Origin: Vespa crabro
Taxonomy: Eukaryota > Arthropoda > Insecta > Hymenoptera > Vespidae
NCBI RefSeq assembly: GCF_910589235.1
Contig: NC_060957.1
Location: 7,687,662 to 7,751,661 of the forward strand
DNA length: 64,000 bases
Direction: 5' to 3'
Below are positions 50,047-63,467 of this stretch, piece by piece (the stretch's first letter is position 1; each line of letters starts with the position of its first letter). A model generated the notes under the pieces. The model saw nothing but the letters and a program-made list of their open reading frames with translations. It was not told the origin of the DNA and did no database searches. The position numbers were made by a program, and so were the translations under genes.

Positions 50047-50853
50047 TTTTACGAGCCGATCTTAGACTCTCCTCGCAATATATTACCGAGTACGTGTAAA
50101 AGAAGAAAAGAGGAGTTGTGTGGGCGAAAGGAAGCGAGAGGTAAAGCCGCTCCGATAGCCGCATTATTTATGGCATGAGACGCGAAGCGGTGTACCGTTA
50201 AAAAAGGAAGCATAATCATCCGTGATAGAGTAGACGCTCGTAACAAAGCTACCCTAGTGCTGCCTCTGATAGAGGAAGTTACAGGAAACTTTGTGAGCAG
50301 CCATACTGACAAAGAAAAAGCGTTCTTCAATGCTTTACAGATATCTATGTATATTCCTTTTATCGTTCCTTAAGCATATCAAAATCGTATTTTTCTAAAG
50401 ATGCTTATTTAGAGAATCTTACTGAGCAAATGAAAAATAAAATAAAATAAACAAATAAAATATTAGATACCAAATAAGAATTATATTAATTGTATCTTTT
50501 GCGTTTCTTTTTTTCTTTTTTGTCTGAAGGGTAATCAAATAAAATACGTAAATAGAAATAGAAATAACACCAAACGATTGTGGCATGAACAATAGCGGAC
50601 AAACGTTTTTCCATTTATCCACTCGTATTCGACACAAAGAGATCTAGTTCTCGTGGCCGCGTTACGTGGTCCGCACGTAATCGGTCCCCGTACGCTTTGG
50701 GATCTATTGTCCAATTCGCTCCACTCGACTGACTCTTCTTCAGTTGCTTTTGCAGAATGCCAACACGTTTGTAAACTATTTTAATTACGCTCATAGAAAG
50801 TCGTCTCAGTTTCTCGCACTCCTCTCCTATCCAGATATCGTTGCGCGTGAGAA

Positions 50854-50896
<43 letters not shown>

Positions 50897-51689
50897 ACTC
50901 CAAGTACTTTGACATTTTTGCCTTTTATCGGTCCGATATCCAAATAGTTTCCTCGATTTCGAAGGACCCTGATCCTAAGAGACAAGCGAGGGATCAAAGG
51001 ATTCAAAGAGACCAAAGGAAGGAGCGCCAAGACGTCGGAACGACGGATTAATGTCGCCTATAATTCGTTCTTAAAGGGACGTCAATGACGTCTTTCGAAA
51101 CATTTTAACCAAATTTTCTTACTTTAGCTATTTCAATTTTTTTTTTTTACAAAATTGGCATCATTAATAAAATAACCTCTTTCTTTTTTCAATTTCGTTA
51201 TACTAATTCATTCTTGATTCTATAATTATTTTATAAAAAAAACATTTATATTAGATTATCGCATTATATGATAATGCAGGAATAAATTATCAAATGATGT
51301 CGCGAGTTAAAAAGTTGATTAATACGTGGGAAGACGTGGCAAGAATGGAAAAAAAGCGAAAGTAAACTAAAAAGGAAAGGAAGGAAAAGGCTTTGAAAAA
51401 AAGAAAGATAGGTTGGCCTGGAAAAGAAGAATTATACCGCGAATTTTTCTCCACTCTATTATTACACGCTCGGCGTTCATTGGGTTCAGTCTAGTGCAAA
51501 GAGCTGTTACATATGATCAAAGCCGACGATGTACAGTTAGGAACATTCGATCCCACCTTCTCCCTCTTCAGTCCTTCCAGAGTTACCCTCCGTCGCGCCT
51601 CTGTCATCGTACGCGCGCGCTTCAGCCGCGCTATTTGCATATTACCGGCGTGTGGCGTGCCGGCAACAGGCTATCGAAATACCTTTCTA

Positions 51690-51890
51690 TCTCTCTCTCT
51701 CTCTCCCCCTCTCTCTCTCTCTCTCTCTCTTTTACCCTCGCTAACACCATCCCACTCCCTTGGCCACCTTCCGACAACCAATCTCCTCCTACACCTCTAT
51801 CTGGCTCGACAAAAAGTGAGAGAAAGAGAGAGGAAAAAGAAAAAGAAAAAGAGAGAAAAAAGAGAGAGAAAGAGAGAAAGAGAGAAAGAA
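51690..51890. repeat. (CT)n then (GA)n convergent pair
   Basis: CT at 51690-51731 and GA at 51816-51890; the two tracts could pair as an RNA hairpin with an 84-nt loop. Confidence 0.9.
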
Positions 51891-52899
51891 ATAACGTTCC
51901 GTGCAGTCGTACTAGCAAAAATTTCAATACGTTACGCCGTGCCGCACGGTCGTTCTGTTACTCTTCTGGCTATTCCGCAATTGTGTAATCGCGAAATTGC
52001 GTGGCCCGAAGTGCCCCGAAAATATGAGTCTCGCTCGGATGGAAGTAGCCTACCTAATTCGTGCTTGAGAAAAAGAGAGAGAAACGTTTCGTGGACTGAC
52101 TTTTCGTTGGGTGAACGGATAAAGAAAAAAAAAAAAGAAAAAGAAGAAAGAATGAACAAAATGGGAAAAAAAAGAATTTCGATCGACCACTCACTTTCGT
52201 TTTATTATATTCAACGTTCTCGCGATCCATCTTGCGAAAGGGTAGAAAACTTTTTTTCAACTAATCTGGTTCATGTTTCGAATGACGATGGACGACGAGT
52301 TCATTGAACCAACAGAAAGAAAATATGGGAACTGTAAAGTATTGTACAATGAATTTCGTAGAAAAGAATTATAAGAGAAAAAGACAAATTAACGTGAACG
52401 TTTCATTATCTTTCCTCGAAAAGCGAATATGGCAAGAGTAACGTCGTTCGTCCGTTATTAAGATTTAATTGACGCTTAAAATTGTACAACGACTGCTGAA
52501 CTTTTCCTTTGTCCTTTCATCTCTCACTCTTTCATTCTCTATTCTTCTGTTGCTAGGATATAAATAAAATTATTAACTTTTCGTTCTTTTCGATCAAATT
52601 ATTTTATTAATTGGAACTCTATTAACGACGCGGTATGCGACTTACAAAAAATGAAGTGATCAAGATAGATATTCAATATATAATTTGCTATATCGAGAGA
52701 TTATTTCGATTAAAGAAATAGAAGCGAATAAAAAATCTCTCGAGATCTTTTTAATGATAATTTTTCCATTCACCTTAACGTAGAAGTGCAGAAACCATAA
52801 AATATAAAACGGAGGAAAATCTAGAAGAAAAATTTCACTGTGAAATAATAGTTAGTGGGAAGATAATTAAAACACGGAGTAAGTGAAATTAATACAAGT

Positions 52900-52966
52900 A
52901 GGTACGTAGATACGTATATACGTACATACATACATACGTACATACGTACATATGTACGTACGTAGA
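52900..52966. repeat. (TACG/TACA)n array
   Basis: Tetranucleotide with self-complementary TACGTA units. Confidence 0.9.
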
Positions 52967-53107
52967 GCAAAACCGTGTAAGTTTTCGCAAGCACACTTCG
53001 ACTTTGGTCGACAAGTTATCCCGTCCCGTATCGATTAAAAACTTTAACTATCATTATAATCACATATTGCGAAGTTTGCCCTTGTTCTCCGTCTTCGTCT
53101 TGCTAGC

Positions 53108-53145
53108 TTTCTCTTTTTCTTTTTCTTTCTCTTTCTCACTCTTTC

Positions 53146-53192
<47 letters not shown>

Positions 53193-53206
53193 TTTTCTAC
53201 ACTATC
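53108..53206. repeat. (CT)n microsatellite, about 100 bp
   Basis: TTTC units grading into CT. Confidence 0.95.
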
Positions 53207-53863
53207 CGTACTTTTCGCTCATTTCTTTTTCTTTCTTTCGCTTCTATCAGCGAACTGAAGGTGAGCCGTGCTTCGTTCGTTGACGAGCCTTGTCCAAGCC
53301 GGCGTCGTCCACGTTGCCGCGAGGCAACGAAGGGGTGGCAGGAGGACGGACGTAGTAAAGTTTCCAAGTTAAAAATTGTTTAAATTGTCGGTTAACTGTT
53401 AGCCGGCGGGGCTAATGAAACGTGGAGCCCTGCAGACTATCAGTCCTTTCTCTTTACCTCTTCACCCTCGATTCTCCGTATAGTCCCATCACCATCACCA
53501 TCGCCGCCGCCACCACCACCACTACTACTGCGCTCTTTGACCTCGCCAGTCGGTACGACCGCACGAACAGAAAGACGAAGAGCGAACAAGAAAAAGAAAA
53601 AGATATAAAGAGAGAGAAAGAGAGAAGAACTTCACAATCACCTTCCGCTTCCCGACGTACCACAGCGGTAGTTTCATCGTGCTTTACTTTTCCATCTTCA
53701 TATAAAAGCGAAAGAGCGCGCGTTAGTCTCTTTTGAAGATAAAGATCCCCGGATAGCAATACGACCGCTTCGAGGATAATCGAAGCACGTCTCCATTCAT
53801 CGATCCGTCGCCGAGTCATCCGAGTCTTCAAATTATCGATGATACGTGCTTCACTTTCTTTTT

Positions 53864-53867
<4 letters not shown>

Positions 53868-53925
<58 letters not shown>

Positions 53926-53951
53926 ATCTATCTATCTATCTACCTATCTTC
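53868..53951. repeat. (CT)n plus (CTAT)n
   Basis: Pure CT to about 53924, then CTAT/CTAC units. Confidence 0.95.
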
Positions 53952-55594
53952 TCTCTCGTCTTTTCTTTTCTTGAAAGATGTCTTTCGTCGAGATAAACTC
54001 GTCGCAAGGTGAACGATGTAAAAAAGAGGCAGTGTCTCGAAACCTCATCAAGTCTTCAGCCGTCATCCAATTTTACTTTATGCCTGCTTCTACAAATGAG
54101 ATTGTGAATAAAATATTATTCGTTAAAAGATAGGTATATTCATTAGGCTAGGCAATGTAAAAAAAAACACATACACACACGAACGTGTTTGGCGTAGTAT
54201 AGCTCCCTTTTCATTAGTAACACGCTACGAAGAAGTATCATGAGACGTTCTGACAGCTAGAAAATTGCAGAGGTACGCCAAGATGAAAACTCAAAGATCA
54301 GGTAAGTCCCACGTGGATCTCACGCAGACGCTTTCTCTTTCTCTCTCTCTCTCTCTCTCCTTCTCTCTTCTTCCTCTTCATCCTTCTCCCTCCTCCTTGT
54401 CTTCTGCATTTTTTGCACTATTTATATTATACTTTTCTATCTTCCTTCTTTTTTTATGCACTTGATGGTACTTAGTCAAGCGTAAAATAATCGACGATAA
54501 CTTTACTCAACGTTCTTTTCTTTTCTGTATAATATTATCGATCTGATAAGAATTTTTATTAAATAAAAACAGGAAATAAGATAAATGAAACTTTCTAATG
54601 ATACACGTTTTTATCGTCTTGGAAGAAAATTCCAAAAAGATTTCTAAGCTTATTTATCTCAAAAAGACAAGCGATAAAGCCTCAAATCCATGGCGAAGCA
54701 ATCGTGAAACTTATAATCAAGGAACTTGTGAAAAGTTTTTAATTTATTCCTCGGCTTGGAATATTACATTGAGAGAACGTCCGTATCATTATTCTCGATT
54801 GTTTTCGGATTATCAGAATAAATCATCGTGTAATTACGACGCGAGCATACCCACGAACGTGGATTTCCTGTACAACATTTCCAAGCGATATACGAATATA
54901 TACATTCATATATACACAGATAAACGTATGTATATTCGTGTTGAATGCAACACGTATACAAAGTACTCCGCATACTTCCGTCTTTGTACGAGTATAATAC
55001 TTGAAGGGGAAATAATGGGTAACTACCGACTGAATTGAGTTCACGGTAAATCTGCGAGGGCTGAGGATCGGTGAACCCGTCTCGAATACGAACGAAAGAA
55101 ATAGGGAAATATGCAGGATATACATGGGAATGCCTCTCCTTGCACGAACGAGGCGCTTTCGGAAATCGAGTCACGGATATCGCGTCGGAGGAATTGGAGC
55201 ATCTCCCTCTGTTTCTCTTTCTCTCTTTCTCTTTCTAGGCATCCTGAAATCCTGGATTCTTGGATAATCCTACCGAGCTTCGATCCCGGTGCGATGTTAA
55301 ACGACGTCGAAGGGAGAAATGAGAGAAACGAAAAAAGCGAAAACGAGCACTAAACGGAGAAAAAGATGGGGTGGGAATGAATGAAGAAGGACAGCGATAT
55401 ACGAAAGGGAGAAGGAAAGAAATAGAAATTCGTCGCTCTAAATTACAACGACGACAACGATGACGACGACAACGACGACGATGAAACGCGGAAGGGACAC
55501 TGTTCGCTTATTGTTGTCCAACGCTATCCCCCTCAGTGCGATATAAAGTAAAAGTTCGATGAAAAATGGAAGAATGTCGAGCTCGTGCGATCAA

Positions 55595-55640
<46 letters not shown>

Positions 55641-56419
55641 GGAAGTCTTCTTCTCTAGATTTTAATAAAGCGCGGATGGCATCGAGGGTAGTACGTGTAA
55701 AAGTTATAAAAAAGTTCTGAGATTATTCCGAGGACAATCGGAATGGAGAAAAGTATTTTTCGAAAGTATCGTCATGCGATCTTTTCGTGTAATATAGACC
55801 TCGTCTGCCTGAACTTCGTCGTCGTACTACTAACGAATAAATTCAGCTTTTGCTGAAAATCGTATGTAAACGTGTGTGCATACGCGTACGGAAACGAACA
55901 CAAATACCCCGTATCTGCAATCTCGTATCCGCGGTATCGACCATTTATATACGAAAGCTCGACAAAAAGCTCTATCACGAGGGAATACAAAACGCGCAAC
56001 CACGGTAGCATGTATAATACGTCGCGACAGCTTCGTCGATCGTTGTCGAATGGACAGTATACCAACCAACCGATAGTTGAAAAATTACATTTCCATTCGT
56101 TGCTTTTACCGTCGAGTCCATCGTAGAAATTCACGAGGATTATTTTACATAGCAACGACCTTCGTCGTTTCGCGATCTCGATAATTCTCTCGCTTACCGA
56201 TCTTTAACGTACATACAACGCATTCGCTTAATTACGATTTCCGCACCGTACCCGAGATAATTTTGTAGAATTAACAAACCGTTTTGCAACCTTTCCACCA
56301 GGTCGGATTCTCGCAATTACTGAGAATCATTAATTTAAGATCTCTAAATTTTAATGCGCACCACATGTTATGCTTCCCTCCCTCGTTTATAAATCATCGG
56401 TGAACCCGGGAGTTTTTAA

Positions 56420-56420
56420 C

Positions 56421-56477
<57 letters not shown>

Positions 56478-56492
56478 TTCTCTTTCTCTTTC
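56420..56492. repeat. (CT)n microsatellite
   Basis: CT passing into CTTTCT units. Confidence 0.95.
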
Positions 56493-57594
56493 TGCATATT
56501 TCGTAACGTTGAAAAGAGCGAGAATGGTGGATAGTGAAAAGAAGTAAGAGAGGAAGATCGCTAAGGGAGCGAACAGCAATGGGCGTATCATAAAACATGA
56601 CCCTAAAATTAACCGATTCCTTAATTACCCTTTCCATTTTTCGAGCTCAAATGCCTCTCCTTCTCAACCCTCTCTCTTCTACGATAATTATTTTATTTTC
56701 TAACCGGAAGCAATCTGCTCCTCGTTAACCCTTTTCCTACTACTACGAGACATAACTTTTTTTTCTTCTTCGCAACGTCCCTTTATCCAGTCGTTCGTCG
56801 AAAATATTCCAGCCACTAACAGTCGCCATCGATGTAGCACAGAACGCACGATAAATATACTTCGCCAATTAGTAGCAACGACATCGACGCTCGATCGAAA
56901 GTTTCGATGGTGCCGGCTGCTGAAAAGGCGTCGAGAGAATTAGTCGCGTTAATTTCATAAATGGAAAAGCTTGTACGATTGTCGTAATTTTCCATTTACT
57001 TTAATATCCTCATTGATTCAACGTATGAAACAAATCGATCACGATTTCTATCTCTTCGGTTTAAAACAAATTTGTTCGTCGCGTCAATATTATCTATCAG
57101 ACTATATGGAACAAATGTCCGATCATTATACTTTTTGTAATTCTTTAAAGGATCCCAGTAATCATGGCAATGCATCAACCGTTTTATATAGGTATATAAA
57201 AAGAAAATTACAACTTATATTGATCTCTCACGAGACTCGTCGAGCAGGTCGATTCATCAGAGAAAAGCCAAGTGGTTGAAGGATAGAGGTAGAAGAGGGG
57301 TTGTGACGACAGGAGGCAAAGGGGTGGATATTGTCACGGATATTACCCGTGCGGTGGAAACACGTCGTCTCTCGGTGGTCACGATCGTTGAAGTGTTTAG
57401 TCTAGTGTCCCGGACTGTTGTGACAATCCATCCGCGCGTAAGCACAAAGACAGACGAGCACGCGTGTTAGCTCGCGCACATGCCTATTCCATCAATGTAG
57501 AGCGAATCGACGGACACGTACCACCAGGGACGAAGGGTTTCGTGCTACGGAAGCGGTTAAAATGGGAGGGGAGACTGCTTCGGAGGCATCGTCG

Positions 57595-57687
57595 AGAGAG
57601 TTGAGAGAGAGAGAGAGAGGGAGAGAGCGAATGAGAGACAGAGAGAAAAGGGAGAGAGAGAGAGACAAAGAGAGTGGGGGAGAGAGA
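57595..57687. repeat. (GA)n degenerate tract
   Basis: GA with GGG and CAA interruptions. Confidence 0.9.
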
Positions 57688-58041
57688 CTACGTACGTGTT
57701 CGGGATTACGGCGATCAATGCGGTAAGCCTTGTTTGTTTTGCGCTGGACCCATCTACACAGATACACACGAATAAGTCCGTCCTAAACATATACGTATGG
57801 TGTAAACGTAAATCCATGGCAGAGTCGTACGTGAACGGAACGAGTCTTTCCGTACTTTTCATTCATCGCCTTGAACTCGAATCGTTTCGAAGCCGGATCT
57901 AAAGGTCGTCTATTGAATCTTTTTTTCTTCTCTAGTAGTTGAAGTCTAACAAAACGAGTTTAGTCCTATTAGAGAGTGTCCTACGATTTCTTCGAAACAA
58001 TCGCTTACCGTAACGAGAAAGAGGGAGGAAGGGAAAGAGAA

Positions 58042-58089
<48 letters not shown>

Positions 58090-58799
58090 GTGCTACTAAT
58101 CGATATACCAAGAGGGTGACTGTGAAAGAGGAGTAAAGCTTTTAACCAAATTTGTTCCAATGACATCATTTTAACTTCCTTATTTCCATAAGTCCCCTCA
58201 CAGAATAATTATTATCCCATATTAACTTTTTTACTTGTAGAAAAATGTGAAAATAAATCGTAAAAGAAATCAGTAATCAATCACCAGGTCTCAACTTCTT
58301 TAAAAAGTGATATTAAATTTTTCTCAAACCTTCGTATCGACGATGATACACACACTAATTTTTCCCTCATCCCTTATAAACTCATCAACGTTGCCGCTGC
58401 GGTTACGTTACATCGATGCACGACCTTTAATTTTCGTTATATTGTTGATTTTTATAGGGAAACTTGGACGATAGGAGTTTGTAAGAGAGGTTAACGATAG
58501 GCGTGGTGCGGCAAGAAGGTGCAGAAAGAAAGTTGGATGAAAAAATAGTAAAAGAAAAAACGAGAAGAAAAAGAGAGAGAAAGAGAGAGAGAAAGAGAGA
58601 GGGAAGGAACAAGATGAAAGAAGAGCAAGATGAGCTCCTCAAAAGCAGCGGCAACGTTTACGGGAAATTGCACTTTGTAAAGAAAAGCGAACCCTCGAGA
58701 TCTCTAATCCTCCTCGTCTTGTGTGTCTAAGAGCTATTCCTCCTCTCTGTTGACAAAACGATACAAACGTTAGTGGTGTGTTCACATACGCGTAACCGG

Positions 58800-58842
58800 T
58801 ATAAAAGAATCGACGCCATTCTTATCGGCACACAATCAGCGA
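58800..58842 (+). promoter_or_regulatory. Candidate TATA promoter
   Basis: TATAAAAG at 58800-58807 in a good context (GGTATAAAAG), with an initiator-like ATCAGC whose A would be at 58838, 38 bp downstream (usual spacing is about 30). The sequence between and after is non-repetitive. No ORF of substance follows before the GA tract at 59.18 kb, so the target is unknown. Confidence 0.25.
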
Positions 58843-59174
58843 CCTGTAACTTGGACACGTACATACATTCGCCTCGAGATGCGTAGATAGTCGTTGGAGT
58901 TAGAGTTCATTGAGCTTTTTTCTGAAGCTGCTGATACATTGGGAGATCGAAGAGTTCAGTTTACGGTTTACAAAGAGTTCCCATAAGCATAAAGATAGCT
59001 CGTTCATCCGCGAGGCAAGTCCCCATTGAGGTCTTGTGAACGCGTGTACGCGTATGTGTATCAGAGAATACGTATTGGACTGATGTCCAGCAAGGGATAA
59101 GAGAAAGAAAAAGAAAGAAACAGTTGACTCGAGCTAGATATCTAGAAAAATGAAGCACCACCCTTTTCCCGTAA

Positions 59175-59176
<2 letters not shown>

Positions 59177-59223
<47 letters not shown>
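59177..59223. repeat. (GA)n microsatellite
   Basis: Pure GA, about 370 bp after the TATA-like promoter candidate. Confidence 0.95.
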
Positions 59224-59226
<3 letters not shown>

Positions 59227-59693
59227 TAGACCCTCCCGTTTCGCTTTACCGTTTGGAAAAAGGAACGCGAGGTTAAATCATGAGGGCGACCAATGGGCTG
59301 GAAGGAAGAAAGAGAGCAAGAGGGTGGTACAGAAAGGGCACCCCTTTCCATCCTTCTTTCTCCAGCTTCTTACGAAGAAGCAGTAAGAAAGAGAGAGAGA
59401 GAGAGAGAAAGATCGCAGAGGTTCTCTCTTTCCATCGTCTCAAACCACTCGACCCTACTTATTTCAATAGCTTTCTCTTGGCTCGTTTGAATAAACTACG
59501 TCTACTGCTCTCACACACTTGCTTTCGCGTGCTGCCTACTTGTGCAGCCGCTTATAAAATTCGCACGCGCTTGAAGGCGCGAATGCATTCCGCGTGGCTT
59601 ACTCGTTTGTCCGCTCGTTATTTCTTCGAAATGATTCTTAATCATGGTATGAATCTCTGTCATGTGTTAATATTTCTTATAAAATTATACATA

Positions 59694-59698
<5 letters not shown>

Positions 59699-59735
<37 letters not shown>

Positions 59736-59753
59736 TGTGTGTGTGTGTGTGTA
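59699..59753. repeat. (TA)n then (GT)n compound
   Basis: TA at 59699-59732, GT at 59736-59752, the only clear GT run besides 32855-32876. Confidence 0.95.
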
Positions 59754-62104
59754 AGAAAGTACTTTCTCATCATTTTTGTTATTAAAACCGAACATTTTTG
59801 GTTTCGGCGATATCGTCAAAAAGGCGTAGCAGTTTCGGTGAATCGAATCATAAAGCGTATATCGCACGCAATTAATTTTGTATTGTATGCTCGCCAAGAT
59901 GACAGGCAGCAAAAGTTTTTTACGAGATAGGTCGCTCGCATTCGTGGCAAGGACCGTATGGAAAATATTAGAGCCAATGGGAACTGGGCCGCAAAATTTT
60001 TCGCGTCTGTCGCTGAAGTATTTATGGCGGTGCATGAACACCACTTCAGATCCTTCTATTCCCTTCGAAGGTACCCCTATTTCTTTTCACGCATTTTTAT
60101 CCTGTTCGTATTCGACCAGAAAAAGGTAGAAAAAAGAATTGGAAGAACCGTGTAGGAGAGAGAGATAACGTACAGAAAAGAAGAGGGATAAAAAAAATAA
60201 GGGAAAAGGAAAGAAAAATAAGGGGAATGAGTTAGAGGGTTAATTCGCGGTTTTCTTATCATCACAAGAGACAAAACGTAAAAACTGTACACGAGGTGTA
60301 CCATTCTTCCGTTCAACTTTTTCTTATTCGTTTCTTATATTTTTCGAAGCTCGGGTTAGTAGCGTTGGCATTCACGCCTAATCTTTATCCGATATCTCGA
60401 TCCACGTTTGCTGTTGGTCGATGGAACGCATGATGAAGCGCATGGTTCTCCACAATGTTTGCTGAAGAGAAAGAGAGAGCGGGAGAGAAGGAACAAAAAT
60501 AAATGAAAAGGTAGATTTCATCCCCGATGAGTTGTCTGTTATATCATTACAGAGAACATATCATTAATGAAAAAGTGTCGTAAAACGATCAAGGAAATGT
60601 TATCATTTAGAAAGATTAATCAGTTTGCACAAAAGAGAGAAGAAAAGAGAGAGAATGACATCTACTTTATACACGGTATTATAAACTAAGAAATTATTGG
60701 AAGAATCTGATACTTGATGAGAGAAAGTAAGAAAAAAGGAAATGAAGTTTCAATCAATGAAGAGCAGAAAAATGAAGTTGGGAATAAGAAGTCGAATAAC
60801 TGGAAGCAAAAAGTATGAATTTGGTCCTATAGAGCCGTATAATGCGAGAATGTCAATGGCGGGGGACGGAGGTAAAAGAGGAACGGGAGAGAGAGAGAGA
60901 GGAAAAGAGAAGGACAGAAAGAGATGGAGAATATTGTAAAGGGAAAGCATAGAGAGCTCGGCAACCATCTCTCAAACTTACGAAGCCGAGTATCCGGTGG
61001 ATATTTTGCTGGATGTTTTCATATACACTCGTGGCACCAAGGGGGAAGGAGAGGCAGCACTCCGTTACTGTAAAACAGAGCATTATTATCCTTCTACTCC
61101 ATTACCCAGGACACTACGGAGGCCGGGAAGCCGGCTGGAAGAGAGAGGATGCTATGGCAAAAACCAAAAACCCGGGCAACTACGGGCAAGGGCCATTGAC
61201 TCCAACACTACCGCCTTTCAACCCCCGACGTGATTTATCTCTGGATTCTTGGTTTTCGACTTCCATCTCTCGTCCGAATGCCTCGATATTGAAGTACTTT
61301 CCTACTGGCCGGAGAGATATCCCTTTCTTGACTTATACACTCATCGTTAGATCTTTATTTTTACTTAACTTTTATCACCTTTTCGTTATTTTTTTTTCTC
61401 TCTTATTAAACACTTATTCATTATCGCTAGAATAAAATATCTTTCAGATATTTCGAAATATTTCATCATTCTCAATCGTTGATATTATATTTAAGAATTT
61501 CGAGATCGATGTCCGGTGATTTTCTTTTATGCGCGAACGTAAACGCTCGAAACAGGACTACTTTATTCTCGAAATTCGATATCGATGTTGGCATGCGAAC
61601 GGTTCTCCCTCTTAACTTAAACGTACTCGATTCACCGCGCCCCTCTTTCATCATTATCTCGGTTATGGAGAATCATACGCCGGGCTGAGAACATACTTTT
61701 ATCGAAATGCGAATATCCGGGCATGAATTTTGCGATACTACGTTCTTATTGGATCAAAATCGAAAGCCGCAAGGGGTGCTGGAACATATCCGCTAATAAT
61801 TTACGATAGCTTTATAAAACGTTTGGAAAAGCTGAAGAAAGGAAGAAAAAACAAAGAAAAAAAACAAAGAAAGAAAGAAAGAAAGAAAAAAAGAAAAATA
61901 GTCATCTCTACAAACAAGTTATGCAATTGTAATGTGCGAGGCCTTTTGTATATCACAAACGATTATAATGACATTAAAAGTAGACTGATTAAGAAAAACT
62001 TAATTACATGCTTTCGACGAGAGTTCCTCTAAATGCTTCAAAAGGTTAATAACTTCAGTAAGTGGCTTGGTTCACCTCATACTACAATTCCTCGTACCCT
62101 CCCT

Positions 62105-62110
62105 CTCTCA

Positions 62111-62142
<32 letters not shown>
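62105..62142. repeat. (CT)n microsatellite
   Basis: Short CT run. Confidence 0.95.
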
Positions 62143-62145
<3 letters not shown>

Positions 62146-62947
62146 TCGTTCTTCAATCCCTAGTACAGGTTACCGCACCACGCGAAGTGACGTTCATGTT
62201 CGCGCAAGGTTTCTTGCGACATACGATGAATAAGGCTGCTTTGAAATATCTCCAAAAATACAATACAATATCGGTCTACCTAGTCGTTTCCAGAGAATCC
62301 CTTACTCAGAATCTAAACATATTTAAACGAAGCCAAGAAAGAAATATAGGAATGCTATTTTCCTGTAGCCTACGAACTGTGCATGAGGTGCTAGTCGGAA
62401 GAGAAGTATGAAGAAGAGGGGAAGCCGACTACACGGCCACTTTTTTATATACTCGTTCGTGAAGGTTATGAACATGGCACGGAGGCATATGAATAAAGTG
62501 GCTAACTTTTTGCCACGTATATCACCCTAGTAATGTTCATGCTGCTTTAAAGCATTATATAGTACGTTTTGAGTCGATGCAGCAACGGGCTCTTTGCAAC
62601 AGCCCCAGTTATGCTTCCTTTTTTGCTCTGCACTATAAAAATGTTTAAATAATGTTTCAATAATTAGAAAAAGAATCCTTTTATAAAGAAATCGATAAAT
62701 CATCAATTGAATTTCGATCTCTTCGAGGGAATCTATTCGCGATTATCTTTGAGAAATTGATATAAAGATTTTTAGTGAATGTCTTTGGAAAAATGGATAT
62801 TCTTACGATACGGATCACAGCCACAATTGACTTATTCTGCCAAGAGAGGCGTACCATCCGAGTATTCCGATAAAATTTTATTAGAGACCGTTGCGTTAGT
62901 ATGGACACGATGCCAAAATCTCCACCCCTTCACCTGACGATATCTAC

Positions 62948-63187
62948 TATCAAAATTGAACAATTTATATTAGCTCGTTTAACATAGTGAAAATCGTGTA
63001 CAAAAAAATTGTACACGAAATTATTTGTGAAAATTATTTATATCTGTAAATAAAATCGTCATAATTATATGATTAAATTAAAGGATTAAATTTTAATATT
63101 AATAATAAAAAAAATGCTATTATCGTTAAATGTAAAATTCGTGAAAATTGTTCAACTTGATAATTTGTGCACAACTGATTTAACGAG
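62948..63187. mobile_element. Inverted-repeat-rich AT block, possible MITE remnant
   Basis: Contains a perfect 10-bp stem TCGTGTACAA/TTGTACACGA (62994-63003, 63009-63018, A5 loop). A word TATCAAAATTGAACAATTT near 62948-62966 recurs inverted, with small changes, near 63140-63158, and CTCGTTTAAC near 62974 recurs inverted near 63178. The inverted pairs are not all nested, and no target-site duplication was established. A degraded fold-back element is one explanation; AT-rich chance is another. Confidence 0.25.
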
Positions 63188-63417
63188 AAAGAAAATGAAA
63201 AGGCATAGATAAGATGATTTTTTTTTCCCCAGTGAAACGCAGAGGTATGAAAGAGGCCGCATTTGTATCATATCCGCCGGTGATGTAATTCTGCCTCTAC
63301 TCGAACGATCCGATTCGACGCGCAATTAATCGGACTGTGATTCCCCGTATCCACGAGCAAGCACCCTCTCTTTATTCCCTCGCATCGGTGAATTTCGCGA
63401 GTTTCAACTTGCTGGTC

Positions 63418-63467
63418 TCTTTCTCTTCTCTTCTCTTCTCTTCTCTTCTCTTCTCTTCTCTTCTCGA
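63418..63467. repeat. (TTCTC)n pentanucleotide array
   Basis: Eight or more units of the same pentamer, the only clean pentanucleotide array here. Confidence 0.95.

Larger units (their letters stand above)
43101..54400. other. Non-coding DNA with GC-richer patch then repeats
   Basis: A GC-richer patch at 42.95-43.15 kb passes into pyrimidine-rich DNA. Long frames at 43124-43660, 44423-44971 and 51413-52307 are built largely from CT/GA or CTT tracts and are not credible as genes. Non-repeat intervals (48.2-48.95, 49.0-49.3, 50.1-50.8, 52.3-52.9 kb) show no ORF with codon bias. Confidence 0.55.

Noticed and set aside
51513..52307. 264-codon frame, longest in the window
   Set aside because: It spans a CT tract and a GA tract and has no codon bias or motif; it overlaps other equally open frames.
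54598..55038. 146-codon ATG frame
   Set aside because: Mildly AT-rich chance frame; minus frames of 136 and 100 codons overlap it, and no domain is recognised.
62814..62830. ATCACAGCCA string resembling the miR-2/13 family seed
   Set aside because: The match is short and no surrounding hairpin of the right form was seen.
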